Shown here piece by piece: positions 56,540 through 64,000 of a stretch of 64,000 nt of DNA. The notes below the pieces were generated by a model that was not told where the DNA came from, searched no databases, and saw nothing but the letters and a program-made list of their open reading frames with translations. This DNA is from Verticiella alkaliphila (GTDB taxonomy: Bacteria; Pseudomonadota; Gammaproteobacteria; Burkholderiales; Burkholderiaceae_B). Both the position numbers and the translations under genes were made by a program. The stretch lies in the NCBI RefSeq assembly GCF_018904615.1, contig NZ_JADCNH010000005.1, positions 1-64,000 of the forward strand. Reading direction: 5' to 3'. Positions within the stretch are counted from its first letter, which is position 1. The number at the start of each line of letters is the position of its first letter.

Positions 56540-59161
56540 TGTACCGCTGCCGCCAGCGGCATGGTGGAAGTGCGCGGCGCGCGCGAGCACAACCTCAAGG
56601 ACGTGGATGTCGCCATCCCGCGTAACGCGCTGGTGGTGTTCTCGGGTGTCTCCGGCTCCGGGAAGTCCTCGCTGGCCTTTGGCACCATCTATGCCGAGGC
56701 CCAGCGGCGCTACTTCGAGTCGGTGGCCCCCTATGCGCGGCGACTGATCGACCAGGCCGGCGTACCGGACGTCGATGCGATCGACGGCCTACCGCCGGCG
56801 GTGGCGCTGCAACAGCAGCGGGGCTCCAGCAACGCGCGTTCCTCTGTGGGCAGTGTGACCACCTTGTCCAGCCTGGTGCGGATGATGTATTCGCGCGCTG
56901 GCGCCTACCCAGCCAACCAGCCCATGCTGTACGCCGAGGATTTTTCGCCCAACACGCCGCAGGGAGCGTGCCCGACCTGCCACGGCCTGGGCCATGTGTA
57001 CGAGGTGACCGAGGCCAACATGGTGCCCGATCCCTCCCTGAGCATCCGCGAGCGGGCGATCGCCTCCTGGCCCCCCGCCTGGCAAGGCCAGAACCTGCGC
57101 GACATCCTGGTCAGCATGGGCTACGACGTTGACCGACCGTGGAAGGACCTGCCGAAGAAGGATCGCGACTGGATTCTGTTCACCGAGGAAACACCGACGG
57201 TGCCGGTGTACGCCGGCTTCACGCCTGCCGAGACCCGCGCCGCGCTCAAACGCAAGATGGAGCCGAGCTACATGGGCACCTTCACCAGCGCCCGACGGTA
57301 TTTGCTGCACACCTTTGCCAACACCCAGAGCGCGCTGATGAGAAAGCGCGTGTCCCGGTTCATGGAGGGCAAACCGTGCCCCACCTGCCACGGCAAGCGG
57401 CTCAAGCCCGAGGCGCTGTCGGTCACGTTCGCCGGCGTGGACATCGGCGAGTTCATGCAGATGCCGCTGGATCAGTTGGCGGCCTTGCTCGAACCCATCG
57501 CCCAGGGCGATTTCCGCGCCCATGCAGCGGGGGCGGCTACGGACAAGGAAGCGACCCGACGCGACCGTGCCGAACGCGCGGCCTCCGGCCGCGCCGTCCA
57601 TGCGGTATCGCCCGACGTGCGCCGCACCTCGGCGCTATCGGAAGAAAAGCGCCTCGCCGCGCAGCGCCTGGCCGGTGGCGTGATGGCGCGCCTGCGTCAA
57701 CTGCGTGGGCTGGGTTTGGGTTACCTGACGCTGGACCGAGCCACGCCGACGCTTTCGGCCGGCGAGTTGCAACGCCTGCGGTTGGCCACGCAATTGAGTT
57801 CCCTGCTGTTCGGCGTCGTGTACGTGCTCGACGAACCCTCGGCGGGCCTGCATCCCTCCGACAGCCAGGCCCTGTACGACGCGCTCGACCGGCTGCGCGA
57901 TGCGGGTAACTCGGTGTTCGTGGTGGAGCACGACCTTGACCTGATGCGCCGCGCGCAATGGCTGGTCGATGTCGGGCCGGATGCCGGGGAGCGTGGCGGC
58001 CGCGTGCTCTACAGCGGCGAACCGGATGGCCTGCGCAAGATTGCCGAATCGCGTACTGCACGCTACCTGTTCGACGAGATCCCCGCGCCGGGAAGCCGAG
58101 CACGCGAAGCGACCGGCTGGCTGGAGCTGCAGGGCATTCACCGCCACAACCTGCATGGCGTGGATGCACGCATTCCGCTGGGCGTGCTAACAGCCGTCAC
58201 GGGTATCTCCGGCTCCGGCAAATCCAGCCTCGTCGCGCAGGCCCTGCCGGAGTTGGTGCTGCTACACCTGGGCCACGAGCCTGAAGACGATGCGGCCGAT
58301 AACGCCACCAGTGAAGGGCCGGCCGTGATCGAAGCGACCGGTGGTCATCTGGCGGGCGACGTGGACGCCATACAGCGCCTGGTGCAGGTGGACCAGAAAC
58401 CGATTGGGCGCACGCCGCGGTCGAACCTGGCTACCTACACCGGCCTGTTCGATCATGTACGCAAGCTGTTCGCCGCCACGCCCGATGCGCGACGCCGCCG
58501 CTATGACGCCGGACGGTTCTCGTTCAACGTTGCCAAGGGGCGCTGCGAGACTTGCGAGGGCGAGGGTTTCGTGAGCGTGGAACTGCTGTTCATGCCCAGC
58601 GTGTACGCGCCGTGCCCTACGTGCCATGGCGCACGCTACAACGAGGCCACGCTGAAGGTGCAGTGGAACGGGCGCAACATCGCCGAGGTGTTGCAGATGA
58701 CCGTGGACGAGGCCAGCGAATTCTTCGAGGGTGAAGATGCGGTGGCAAGGCCACTGCAACTGCTGCGTGATATCGGACTGGGCTATCTGCGCCTGGGGCA
58801 ACCGGCCACTGAGCTTTCCGGTGGCGAGGCGCAGCGCATCAAGCTGGCGACCGAGCTTCAGCGCAGCCAGCGCGGCCGAAGCCTGTACGTGCTCGACGAG
58901 CCGACCACCGGACTGCATGCGTCGGATGCCGACCGGCTGCTGGTGCAGTTGCAGCGCCTGGTCGATGCCGGCAATACCGTGGTGATGATCGAGCACGACA
59001 TGCGCGCGGTGGCCCAGGCCGACTGGGTGATCGACGTGGGGCCGGGCGCGGGCGCTGCCGGCGGCAGCATCGTAGTGGCGGGTTCCCCTCAGCAGGTGGC
59101 CCGAACGTCTGGCAGCCGAACCGCTCCGTTCCTTGCACAGGAGTTGGCGCGGGCCGAGTAG
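56510..59161 (+). CDS. UvrA2-type excinuclease ABC subunit A paralogue
   Basis: A tandem ABC ATPase of 883 residues. Walker A motifs FSGVSGSGKSSLAFG (about residue 45) and VTGISGSGKSSLVAQA, signature motifs LSAGELQRLRLATQL and LSGGEAQRIKLATEL, and zinc-module cysteines (CPTCHG, CETCEG, CPTCHG). The first CxxC is at 154-157, about 100 residues earlier than in E. coli UvrA, because the UvrB-binding domain is missing, as in class II UvrA (UvrA2) proteins linked to damage or drug tolerance. The start at ATG 56510 is fixed by the repeated leader. It lies 25 bp after nhaA. Confidence 0.92.
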   Translation: MPNNSFGESSCTAAASGMVEVRGAREHNLKDVDVAIPRNALVVFSGVSGSGKSSLAFGTIYAEAQRRYFESVAPYARRLIDQAGVPDVDAIDGLPPAVALQQQRGSSNARSSVGSVTTLSSLVRMMYSRAGAYPANQPMLYAEDFSPNTPQGACPTCHGLGHVYEVTEANMVPDPSLSIRERAIASWPPAWQGQNLRDILVSMGYDVDRPWKDLPKKDRDWILFTEETPTVPVYAGFTPAETRAALKRKMEPSYMGTFTSARRYLLHTFANTQSALMRKRVSRFMEGKPCPTCHGKRLKPEALSVTFAGVDIGEFMQMPLDQLAALLEPIAQGDFRAHAAGAATDKEATRRDRAERAASGRAVHAVSPDVRRTSALSEEKRLAAQRLAGGVMARLRQLRGLGLGYLTLDRATPTLSAGELQRLRLATQLSSLLFGVVYVLDEPSAGLHPSDSQALYDALDRLRDAGNSVFVVEHDLDLMRRAQWLVDVGPDAGERGGRVLYSGEPDGLRKIAESRTARYLFDEIPAPGSRAREATGWLELQGIHRHNLHGVDARIPLGVLTAVTGISGSGKSSLVAQALPELVLLHLGHEPEDDAADNATSEGPAVIEATGGHLAGDVDAIQRLVQVDQKPIGRTPRSNLATYTGLFDHVRKLFAATPDARRRRYDAGRFSFNVAKGRCETCEGEGFVSVELLFMPSVYAPCPTCHGARYNEATLKVQWNGRNIAEVLQMTVDEASEFFEGEDAVARPLQLLRDIGLGYLRLGQPATELSGGEAQRIKLATELQRSQRGRSLYVLDEPTTGLHASDADRLLVQLQRLVDAGNTVVMIEHDMRAVAQADWVIDVGPGAGAAGGSIVVAGSPQQVARTSGSRTAPFLAQELARAE

Positions 59162-59192
59162 CTCAGTTCGCTAAATGTTGCCAGCTTTCGCG

Positions 59193-59230
59193 GGGCATTG
59201 ATCGCCACACGGTGGTGGCGATCAATGCCC
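59193..59230. terminator. Long hairpin between converging uvrA and traI
   Basis: GGGCATTGATCGCCAC and GTGGCGATCAATGCCC form a 16-bp perfect stem around a 6-nt loop. There is no T-tract. It separates cargo from the conjugation core and may stop transcription from both sides. Confidence 0.6.
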
Positions 59231-59238
59231 GAATCGCG

Positions 59239-61077
59239 TCATCCTTCCTGAGTCAGAGCAAGATAGGGATTGTTGGGCGGTATTTCGGGGAATGCCAAGG
59301 ACCCATCTTCCAGGAGGTAGCCATGCAGTCGGCGGGACTTCCTCGGGCCCGTGACTTCACAAGTCCAAATGTTCAGGCCATTGGGGTGCTTGCGATGTAG
59401 CTGCAGCTTCTCGAAGCGCTTCTGCATCCACTGCCAATCCTGTTGATTCTCCTGCTTGGCAAGCGCGCCCACTTCGGGATGCTCCTGCGCATAGCGTTGG
59501 AACACACCAGGGCTGACCAGGTAGGCCGTGTCATTCACCGTATGCACGAGCGCCTTCGCGTCGTTGATGATGAGCCGTCGTGAGGCGATTCCCTGCTTCA
59601 GCCAAGCCATGAAATGTTCCCCGGATGGCTTCGTCGCCGATGACAGAGGCGTAGGCGCAGGTGCAGGTGATGGAAGGGAGGTTGCGGCTGTCGCTGGCGT
59701 GGGAGTGTGGAAGAACTCCTCGGCATCCTGGCCAACGCCGGCCGACTCACCCAAGCCCACCATCGCGAGCAAGTCCTCCATGACGTCGGGCATGGGCTGG
59801 GCTGCGGGAGGTGAAACGATGGTGGTGCCGTCGCCCTCCCAAATTGGAGGTTCTTGACCTCCCTGCGCTGGTTTCCCCGAGACAGTAGGCGCGGGAGCCG
59901 ACGTGCTGGCATCGTTTTCTGCGGGCGTCGCGTCGATCTCTACCGTGCCTGCGAAAGGTGCTGGTCGCTCGCCAGACTCCCAGATCAGCGCGGGAGCGAG
60001 ACGCAACAGGGTGAACGAATGGGACCAGCCGGTCGTGCTGGTCACGGTCGCGCGCCAGACCGCTTTGCCGTCCGAGGTAGGCTGGAGCATGCCGTGATCC
60101 TGCAGCACGTTGAACACGGCAGTGTTGTTCGCAGGAATGCCATCGATCCCTTGAGACAGGAGATGTGCGCGCAGTTTGTCCGAGACTGTCTTGCTCACCA
60201 GCCACAAACCATCCTCGGTGAGCCAGCCATCGGAGGCTTCCGGCTGGTTCAGCTTCAACTGTTCCTTGAGCAGGTAGCGCAACCCGTCCAGCAGCTTGCG
60301 TTGCAGTGCGTGCTTGGGCGCTGCCATGGCGCGGGCTGGATCGCCGCCCAACTCCTGAGCCACGGAAGCGCGGTCGGCCTGTACGACCAGTTCTCCCAGC
60401 ACGCCGGCGTGCTCGTACTGTCCGGCCAGGACGTAAAGCAGCGGTGCCCAGAGAGATGGATAGCCGCTGAGCCAGTCCAGGATGTGGCGATCGAGCAGTT
60501 GGCGGTAGAGCAACCCCGTCGCGGCGCTGTGCAGGCGGTACTCGCGGTCTTCGCGGTAGCGGAATCGGTATGGCTGGACCAGAGGGTCATGCCACGGATG
60601 CCACACGGTCCCGTCGGCCAGTTCGACGTGCAGATCGACGGCGATCTTGCCAACGTCGTGGAGCAGCGCGGCATAGGCGACGGCGGCGGTCCAGGCCTCA
60701 GACTGCGCCGCCTGATCCTCGGGACTGGCACCGATGGGTAGCAAATGGGACTGCCGGAGCTTCAGGCTGTAGGCGACGATTTCCAGGCCGTGGTCCAGCA
60801 TGCCGCCGGGGTATGCGTGATGATGCGCCTCGGAAGCCGGGAAGGCCTGGACCAGCTCGGCGTAGCGTTCCAGCGGCGCCCGGTACAAGGTGGCGAACTG
60901 CCTGCGCGAGAGCGACGTGCGCTGCCAGATGTGTTCCAGCAGCTTCTGTCGGCGCGGCGTCGCCAGCAGCGAAGCGGCCGACCCAGGCCGCAGCAGCCCT
61001 TTCGGGAGATCGATGGCGGGTGCTGGCGATGGATCGGCAGCGACCGAGGGCCGTTTTCGCTGGAACAGGGAGAGCAT
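59239..61077 (-). CDS. traI: MobH-type conjugative relaxase TraI (TraI_2 domain)
   Basis: A protein of 612 residues. The N-terminal TraI_2 domain contains the HD-type metal motifs of MobH relaxases (SEAHHHAYPGGMLDHGLEIVAYSLKLRQ and AYAALLHDVGKIAVDL), and a C-terminal TraI_2_C region begins near FMAWLKQGIASRRLIINDAKALVHTVNDTAYLVSPGVFQRY. A Pro/Ala/Thr linker lies between. It would nick oriT to start transfer of the element. ATG at 61077 is used. This relaxase type is standard for ICEclc/PAGI-2-like elements. Confidence 0.93.
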   Translation of the reverse strand: MLSLFQRKRPSVAADPSPAPAIDLPKGLLRPGSAASLLATPRRQKLLEHIWQRTSLSRRQFATLYRAPLERYAELVQAFPASEAHHHAYPGGMLDHGLEIVAYSLKLRQSHLLPIGASPEDQAAQSEAWTAAVAYAALLHDVGKIAVDLHVELADGTVWHPWHDPLVQPYRFRYREDREYRLHSAATGLLYRQLLDRHILDWLSGYPSLWAPLLYVLAGQYEHAGVLGELVVQADRASVAQELGGDPARAMAAPKHALQRKLLDGLRYLLKEQLKLNQPEASDGWLTEDGLWLVSKTVSDKLRAHLLSQGIDGIPANNTAVFNVLQDHGMLQPTSDGKAVWRATVTSTTGWSHSFTLLRLAPALIWESGERPAPFAGTVEIDATPAENDASTSAPAPTVSGKPAQGGQEPPIWEGDGTTIVSPPAAQPMPDVMEDLLAMVGLGESAGVGQDAEEFFHTPTPATAATSLPSPAPAPTPLSSATKPSGEHFMAWLKQGIASRRLIINDAKALVHTVNDTAYLVSPGVFQRYAQEHPEVGALAKQENQQDWQWMQKRFEKLQLHRKHPNGLNIWTCEVTGPRKSRRLHGYLLEDGSLAFPEIPPNNPYLALTQEG

Positions 61078-61099
61078 GTGAGGTGTCCTAATGACGGGC

Positions 61100-61195
61100 C
61101 GACCGGGAGGCCTTTTGGCCTTTTCGAGGTAGGGCCTTTCCCCTTGCACCCCATTCCCTTGCCATTTCGGCCCTTTGGCCTTTAACCGTTTCGGT
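61100..61195. repeat. GGCCTTT-rich repeats upstream of the relaxase gene
   Basis: Several close copies of GGCC(T/C)TTT occur in about 90 bp, some arranged as inverted pairs (for example AGGCCTTTT with GGGCCTTTCC). The position upstream of traI makes this a possible oriT or iteron region, but no nick site can be recognised. The rest of 61078-61394 holds only the antitoxin promoter. Confidence 0.35.
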
Positions 61196-61323
61196 ATAGC
61201 GGGGCTTGGATTGCGGCTCCACCGTCAATGTGGAACTCGCTCGAATGCATTGGACGGCGACCAGGCGCTGGCCTCGGTCTATGCTGCGAAGACGCTGCTT
61301 CCGCCAGGTAGGTTGCTCTCTAG

Positions 61324-61361
61324 GCGACAAAGTTGACAAGCGCGACAAAGGCGACTAGAGT
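61324..61361 (+). promoter_or_regulatory. Promoter with direct repeats for the Xre-RES operon
   Basis: TTGACA (61333-61338), 17-bp spacer, TAGAGT (61356-61361). The 9-bp direct repeat GCGACAAAG occurs at 61324-61332 and 61342-61350, 18 bp apart, overlapping the promoter. This arrangement suits autorepression by the toxin-antitoxin complex. Confidence 0.65.
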
Positions 61362-61394
61362 GAATCCTGTCTCAAACCTACTCGGGAGATGACC

Positions 61395-62021
61395 ATGCCC
61401 ACTGCCATTGAATTCATTGCCGACCGTCTGCCGCGCGTCACGGTGGAAGATGTGCGCCGCTTCGCGGATACCGTCGAAATCCGGGATGCCACGGCTTTCG
61501 CGGCCGAGTTGCAGGCGTTCGTCCACGAGCGTGTGGAAGCGGTGACACTGCCCGCTAACTTGGAGGGCGAGACCGTTGGTCAGGCCCTTGCACGCAAGGC
61601 GGCCGCGCTGCGCGCCGACACGCGCTGGGCACCGAATGAAACCGACGTCCAGCGAGGCCGCGCTGTGCTGCTGGAAGCCTTCAACCAGCCGCACAACCTG
61701 CCGCCCACCGAGTTCGCCAAGCTGGCGGACAAGTCGCGCCAGCAGATCTACAAGGACATCCTCGCGCGTCGGCTGCTGGCGCTGAACGTTGGGCCGCGCG
61801 GTCAGAAGCTGCCCGACTGGCAGCTCGACCCGGTAAAGCAGCAGTTGACCCAAACCGTGCTTCAGGAGGTCGAGGGTATCGATCACTGGACGATCTACCG
61901 CGCACTGTCCGAACCGCTCGAAGGCTTGGGCGGTCGCTCGCCGGTGGATGCGGTGACGCATGGCACGATCGACGACGTGGCCGAGGCCGTGTTCAACGTG
62001 CTGGGCGTTCAGGTGCATTGA
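61395..62021 (+). CDS. Xre/MbcA/ParS-type antitoxin
   Basis: A protein of 208 residues. The C-terminal half (96-188) carries the toxin-binding-type domain: KLADKSRQQIYKDILARRLLALNVGPRGQKLPDWQLDPVK...DHWTIYRALSEPLEGLGGRSPVDAVT. It lies 12 bp before a RES-domain toxin gene, the known RES-Xre arrangement. The same 93-residue block is found in this element's integrase. ATG 61395 has GGGAG 6 bp upstream; ATG 61389 is too close to it. Confidence 0.88.
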   Translation: MPTAIEFIADRLPRVTVEDVRRFADTVEIRDATAFAAELQAFVHERVEAVTLPANLEGETVGQALARKAAALRADTRWAPNETDVQRGRAVLLEAFNQPHNLPPTEFAKLADKSRQQIYKDILARRLLALNVGPRGQKLPDWQLDPVKQQLTQTVLQEVEGIDHWTIYRALSEPLEGLGGRSPVDAVTHGTIDDVAEAVFNVLGVQVH

Positions 62022-62033
62022 AGCGAGACCGCC

Positions 62034-62666
62034 ATGAGCCACGAGCTGCCTTCGTTCCTGATCGATGCCGGTGAACTGCTCCAGCATGTGAGCCGCGTCG
62101 TCTATCGGGGCAGCCCGCTGTACTATGGCCGCGGCAGCACCAATCGCTACGACGACCCGGCCCGGGCCTACGGCGTGCTCTACCTGGGGCGCGACCTGCC
62201 CACGGCGCTGATGGAGTCGGTGTTTCACAAGCATCAGTGGCTTGATGACGCGAAGCGCTCGATCGCGTTGAAAGAAGTCCAGGGCAGGATGGTGCGCGCC
62301 GTAGGGGTGGTGGCCGACGTGCTTCTGGCCGATCTCACGGCACCGGGCGTCATGGCGGGCTACTTTGGTCTGAACCTGGAGCAGTTGGCCAGCCGTGACT
62401 ACACGCACACGCAGCAGGTGTCCGCCCAGGTGCATGCGATGCTCGGCGACGACGGCCAGCCGCTGTTCGACGGGGTGCTCTATCCGTCGCGCAACAACTA
62501 TCCCGCCAAGAGCATCGCGCTGTTCGAGCGTGCGGAAACGAAGGTCAGCGTCATCGAGGACATCGATCTGGTTGACCATGCGGACTGGCCGCGTTTCGTT
62601 GCCACCTACCGCATCGGCGTGGAACCCGACCCCGGCCCGGTAGAACCGGATGACGGATCGTCCTGA
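62034..62666 (+). CDS. RES-domain toxin
   Basis: A protein of 210 residues with the RES fold: the Arg in SRVVYRGSPLYYGRGSTNRYDDP, the Glu in LPTALMESVFHK and the Ser in GVLYPSRNN supply the name-giving residues. RES toxins degrade NAD+ and cause growth arrest unless bound by their Xre antitoxin. Within a conjugative element the pair probably favours retention of the element. Confidence 0.9.
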   Translation: MSHELPSFLIDAGELLQHVSRVVYRGSPLYYGRGSTNRYDDPARAYGVLYLGRDLPTALMESVFHKHQWLDDAKRSIALKEVQGRMVRAVGVVADVLLADLTAPGVMAGYFGLNLEQLASRDYTHTQQVSAQVHAMLGDDGQPLFDGVLYPSRNNYPAKSIALFERAETKVSVIEDIDLVDHADWPRFVATYRIGVEPDPGPVEPDDGSS

Positions 62667-62750
62667 AGCAGAAAGAGAACATATTGAAGCCCCAATCTGA
62701 ATGACGTGGAGCACACCGGAATAGGCATCCCTCAGTAGCAGGAGACGACC

Positions 62751-63110
62751 ATGAATACCACAACCCGCACCAGCACTGCAGAACGTCTCGGCCGCGCCTT
62801 TGGCCGCGGATGGCGCGCCTATGCTCGCGGCGAACGGCGGGCGTCGAACTGGCTGGTATCCAAGGGACTGCCGCGAGCTGGCGCCGCCGCGATTGTGTGG
62901 ATAGTCAAGCTGGCCGCGCTCGGAGTGTTGCTCTACAGCACCTTCTGGCTGGCTCTGCTGCTGGTGTTGGTCATGGTGGTTGCCTGGATGGCCCGCAATG
63001 CCGACCTGGGCGATGAATTGCCCGAGCCAGAGTGGCGAAACGGACCAGCAGGGTTTGGCCTATACACCTACGACGGTTTTCGCATTGATCCTCATGTCGA
63101 GGACGATTAA
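62751..63110 (+). CDS. DUF3742-family integrative-element protein
   Basis: A small membrane protein of 119 residues: basic N-terminus (AERLGRAFGRGWRAYARGERR), hydrophobic central region (AAIVWIVKLAALGVLLYSTFWLALLLVLVMVVAWMA), then a soluble tail with EPEWRNGPAGFGLYTYDGFRIDP. DUF3742 proteins are found almost only in ICEclc/PAGI-2-like elements near the conjugation genes; their role is unknown. Confidence 0.88.
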   Translation: MNTTTRTSTAERLGRAFGRGWRAYARGERRASNWLVSKGLPRAGAAAIVWIVKLAALGVLLYSTFWLALLLVLVMVVAWMARNADLGDELPEPEWRNGPAGFGLYTYDGFRIDPHVEDD

Positions 63111-63114
63111 TTCG

Positions 63115-63468
63115 TCACAGAGCTGTGTTCTGGAGGTGCCGATAAATCTGCTCGCGTACTTCGGTGTCTGCCACTCCCCAGGTTTTCACCTGCTTTCGGA
63201 TAGCGCGTGGAAGGTTGAGCAGAACCTCGTGGAGATCGGTATCGGACAGGGATTTGCCGGTCGCATCCAACACTGTGTCATGAAGGTTTGCCATGCACGC
63301 TTCAAGGTCATGTGCTTGATCATCAGCCGCAGCAAAATCTGCTGAGCCGTCTAGATGAATTGGGCCAGTGATGAAATCGACCCCTTGCAGCCGAAGCACG
63401 GCTTCGAGCACCGACTTTCCCTCGCCGCTCGGCACGATGGATGGGTAGCGAAGAGTGTTGGTGGTCAT
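63115..63468 (-). CDS. Hypothetical protein of the conjugation region
   Basis: A protein of 117 residues (MTTNTLRYPSIVPSGEGKSVLEAVLRLQGVDFITGPIHLDG...). No signal peptide, TM segment or known motif. It stops 5 bp from the converging DUF3742 gene, and its frame is open with normal composition, so I consider it real but do not recognise it. Confidence 0.65.
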   Translation of the reverse strand: MTTNTLRYPSIVPSGEGKSVLEAVLRLQGVDFITGPIHLDGSADFAAADDQAHDLEACMANLHDTVLDATGKSLSDTDLHEVLLNLPRAIRKQVKTWGVADTEVREQIYRHLQNTAL

Positions 63469-63559
63469 CGTGTGAAATCCTGGCGTTGCAGTTGGTCAGG
63501 ATCGCTGCATCTTTCCCTACGATAAGCCTACTACGCCGCGGGGGTTGTCGGCGCAAAGA

Positions 63560-64000
63560 TCACTTTTTCCCCACTGCATTGATCGCAATACTTCCACCCT
63601 TGCCGCCAGCGGCCTTGGCATCTCCGGTGGCCCCGGCGAGGCCTTGCAGCACGTTGCCGGCACGAACGCCCGCCCAAGCCAAGGCCATGATCCAGAATGT
63701 AGGCAGCACGATGAACATCGTGCCCATGACGAACATCAGGAGCAGGTCGCCAAAGGCATTGTTCAACCCCACCAGCGGATCGAAGTTAGTGTGTGGCCGG
63801 TTCCAGCCGAAGCCCCACCCATAGAGCGCATCGAGGATGGTGCTGTCGATCCAGCGTGCGAGTTGGAACCAGAAATCGGTGAAGAACAGCGCGAACTGCA
63901 CGACGCTGACGGTGACGACCGTCTTCAGGTCATAGGTTCCGACGACCAGTACGAGCGGGATGCAGATGACCAGTGCCATCTTGAGCAAGGCAAGCACCAT
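63560..64000 (-). CDS. TraG-like conjugative transfer membrane protein, C-terminal part
   Basis: The gene runs off the right edge; its 5' end is outside. The visible part has TM segments (LLKMALVICIPLVLVVGTYDLKTVVTVSVVQFALFFTDFWFQLARW and LLLMFVMGTMFIVLPTFWIMALAWAG) followed by a Gly/Ala-rich tail. This is the pattern of the TraG N-terminal-domain proteins of ICEclc-type elements, which take part in mating-pair formation. The order TraG-like, DUF3742, relaxase supports it. Confidence 0.8.
   Translation of the reverse strand: MVLALLKMALVICIPLVLVVGTYDLKTVVTVSVVQFALFFTDFWFQLARWIDSTILDALYGWGFGWNRPHTNFDPLVGLNNAFGDLLLMFVMGTMFIVLPTFWIMALAWAGVRAGNVLQGLAGATGDAKAAGGKGGSIAINAVGKK

Overview
The window is high-GC DNA from a betaproteobacterium. 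Order and sequence of the housekeeping block aroA-cmk-rpsA-ihfB-lapA-lapB-hldE1-hldD-cysM fit Burkholderiales, probably family Alcaligenaceae (Bordetella/Achromobacter relatives). The genus assignment is inference; no rRNA is present. The window falls into two parts that meet at a tRNA-Gly(GCC) gene at 31106-31181.

Chromosomal part, 1-31.1 kb. It opens with the end of a membrane-fusion gene, an RND pump and its outer-membrane channel. A leftward archaic (spore-coat-U type) chaperone-usher pilus operon follows; its first pilin gene carries an in-frame amber codon. Next comes the leftward block cysM, a ComEA-like gene, hldD, hldE1, lapB, lapA, ihfB, rpsA, cmk, aroA, interrupted between lapA and ihfB by a small transporter and a divergent LysR gene. 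Rightward genes chaC, pdxH, a flavin reductase and a ThDP enzyme follow. A catabolic cluster (IclR regulator, aconitase-family large and small subunits, PEP-mutase/isocitrate-lyase family enzyme, two Bug-type solute-binding proteins) ends this part. Two of its genes have apparent one-base deletions near their 5' ends.

Mobile part, 31.1 kb to the right edge. This is one end of an integrative and conjugative element of the ICEclc/PAGI-2 type: a long P4-like tyrosine integrase beside tRNA-Gly, then cargo, then conjugation-core genes (MobH relaxase TraI, DUF3742 protein, TraG-like protein) with a RES-Xre toxin-antitoxin pair. The element runs past base 64000, so its other end is not visible.

The cargo is dominated by formaldehyde detoxification: glutathione-independent formaldehyde dehydrogenase (fdhA) with a LysR regulator, and frmR-frmA-VOC protein-DUF3422 protein-S-formylglutathione hydrolase-NDH-2. 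With it travel DNA-damage genes (uvrB, rarA, a UvrA2-type uvrA) and an NhaA antiporter fused to a thioredoxin-like domain. fdhA and frmRA lie 10 kb apart and are divergent, yet share a promoter/operator about 57 bp long (50/57 identical by hand), which points to one regulon. A DUF488 gene between them has been split by two insertion sequences. Its reading frame can be rebuilt exactly by removing both elements and one copy of each target duplication.

The least expected protein-level observation is that the C-terminal extension of the integrase aligns without gaps over 93 residues (40 identical by hand count) with the Xre-type antitoxin carried about 28 kb away on the same element.
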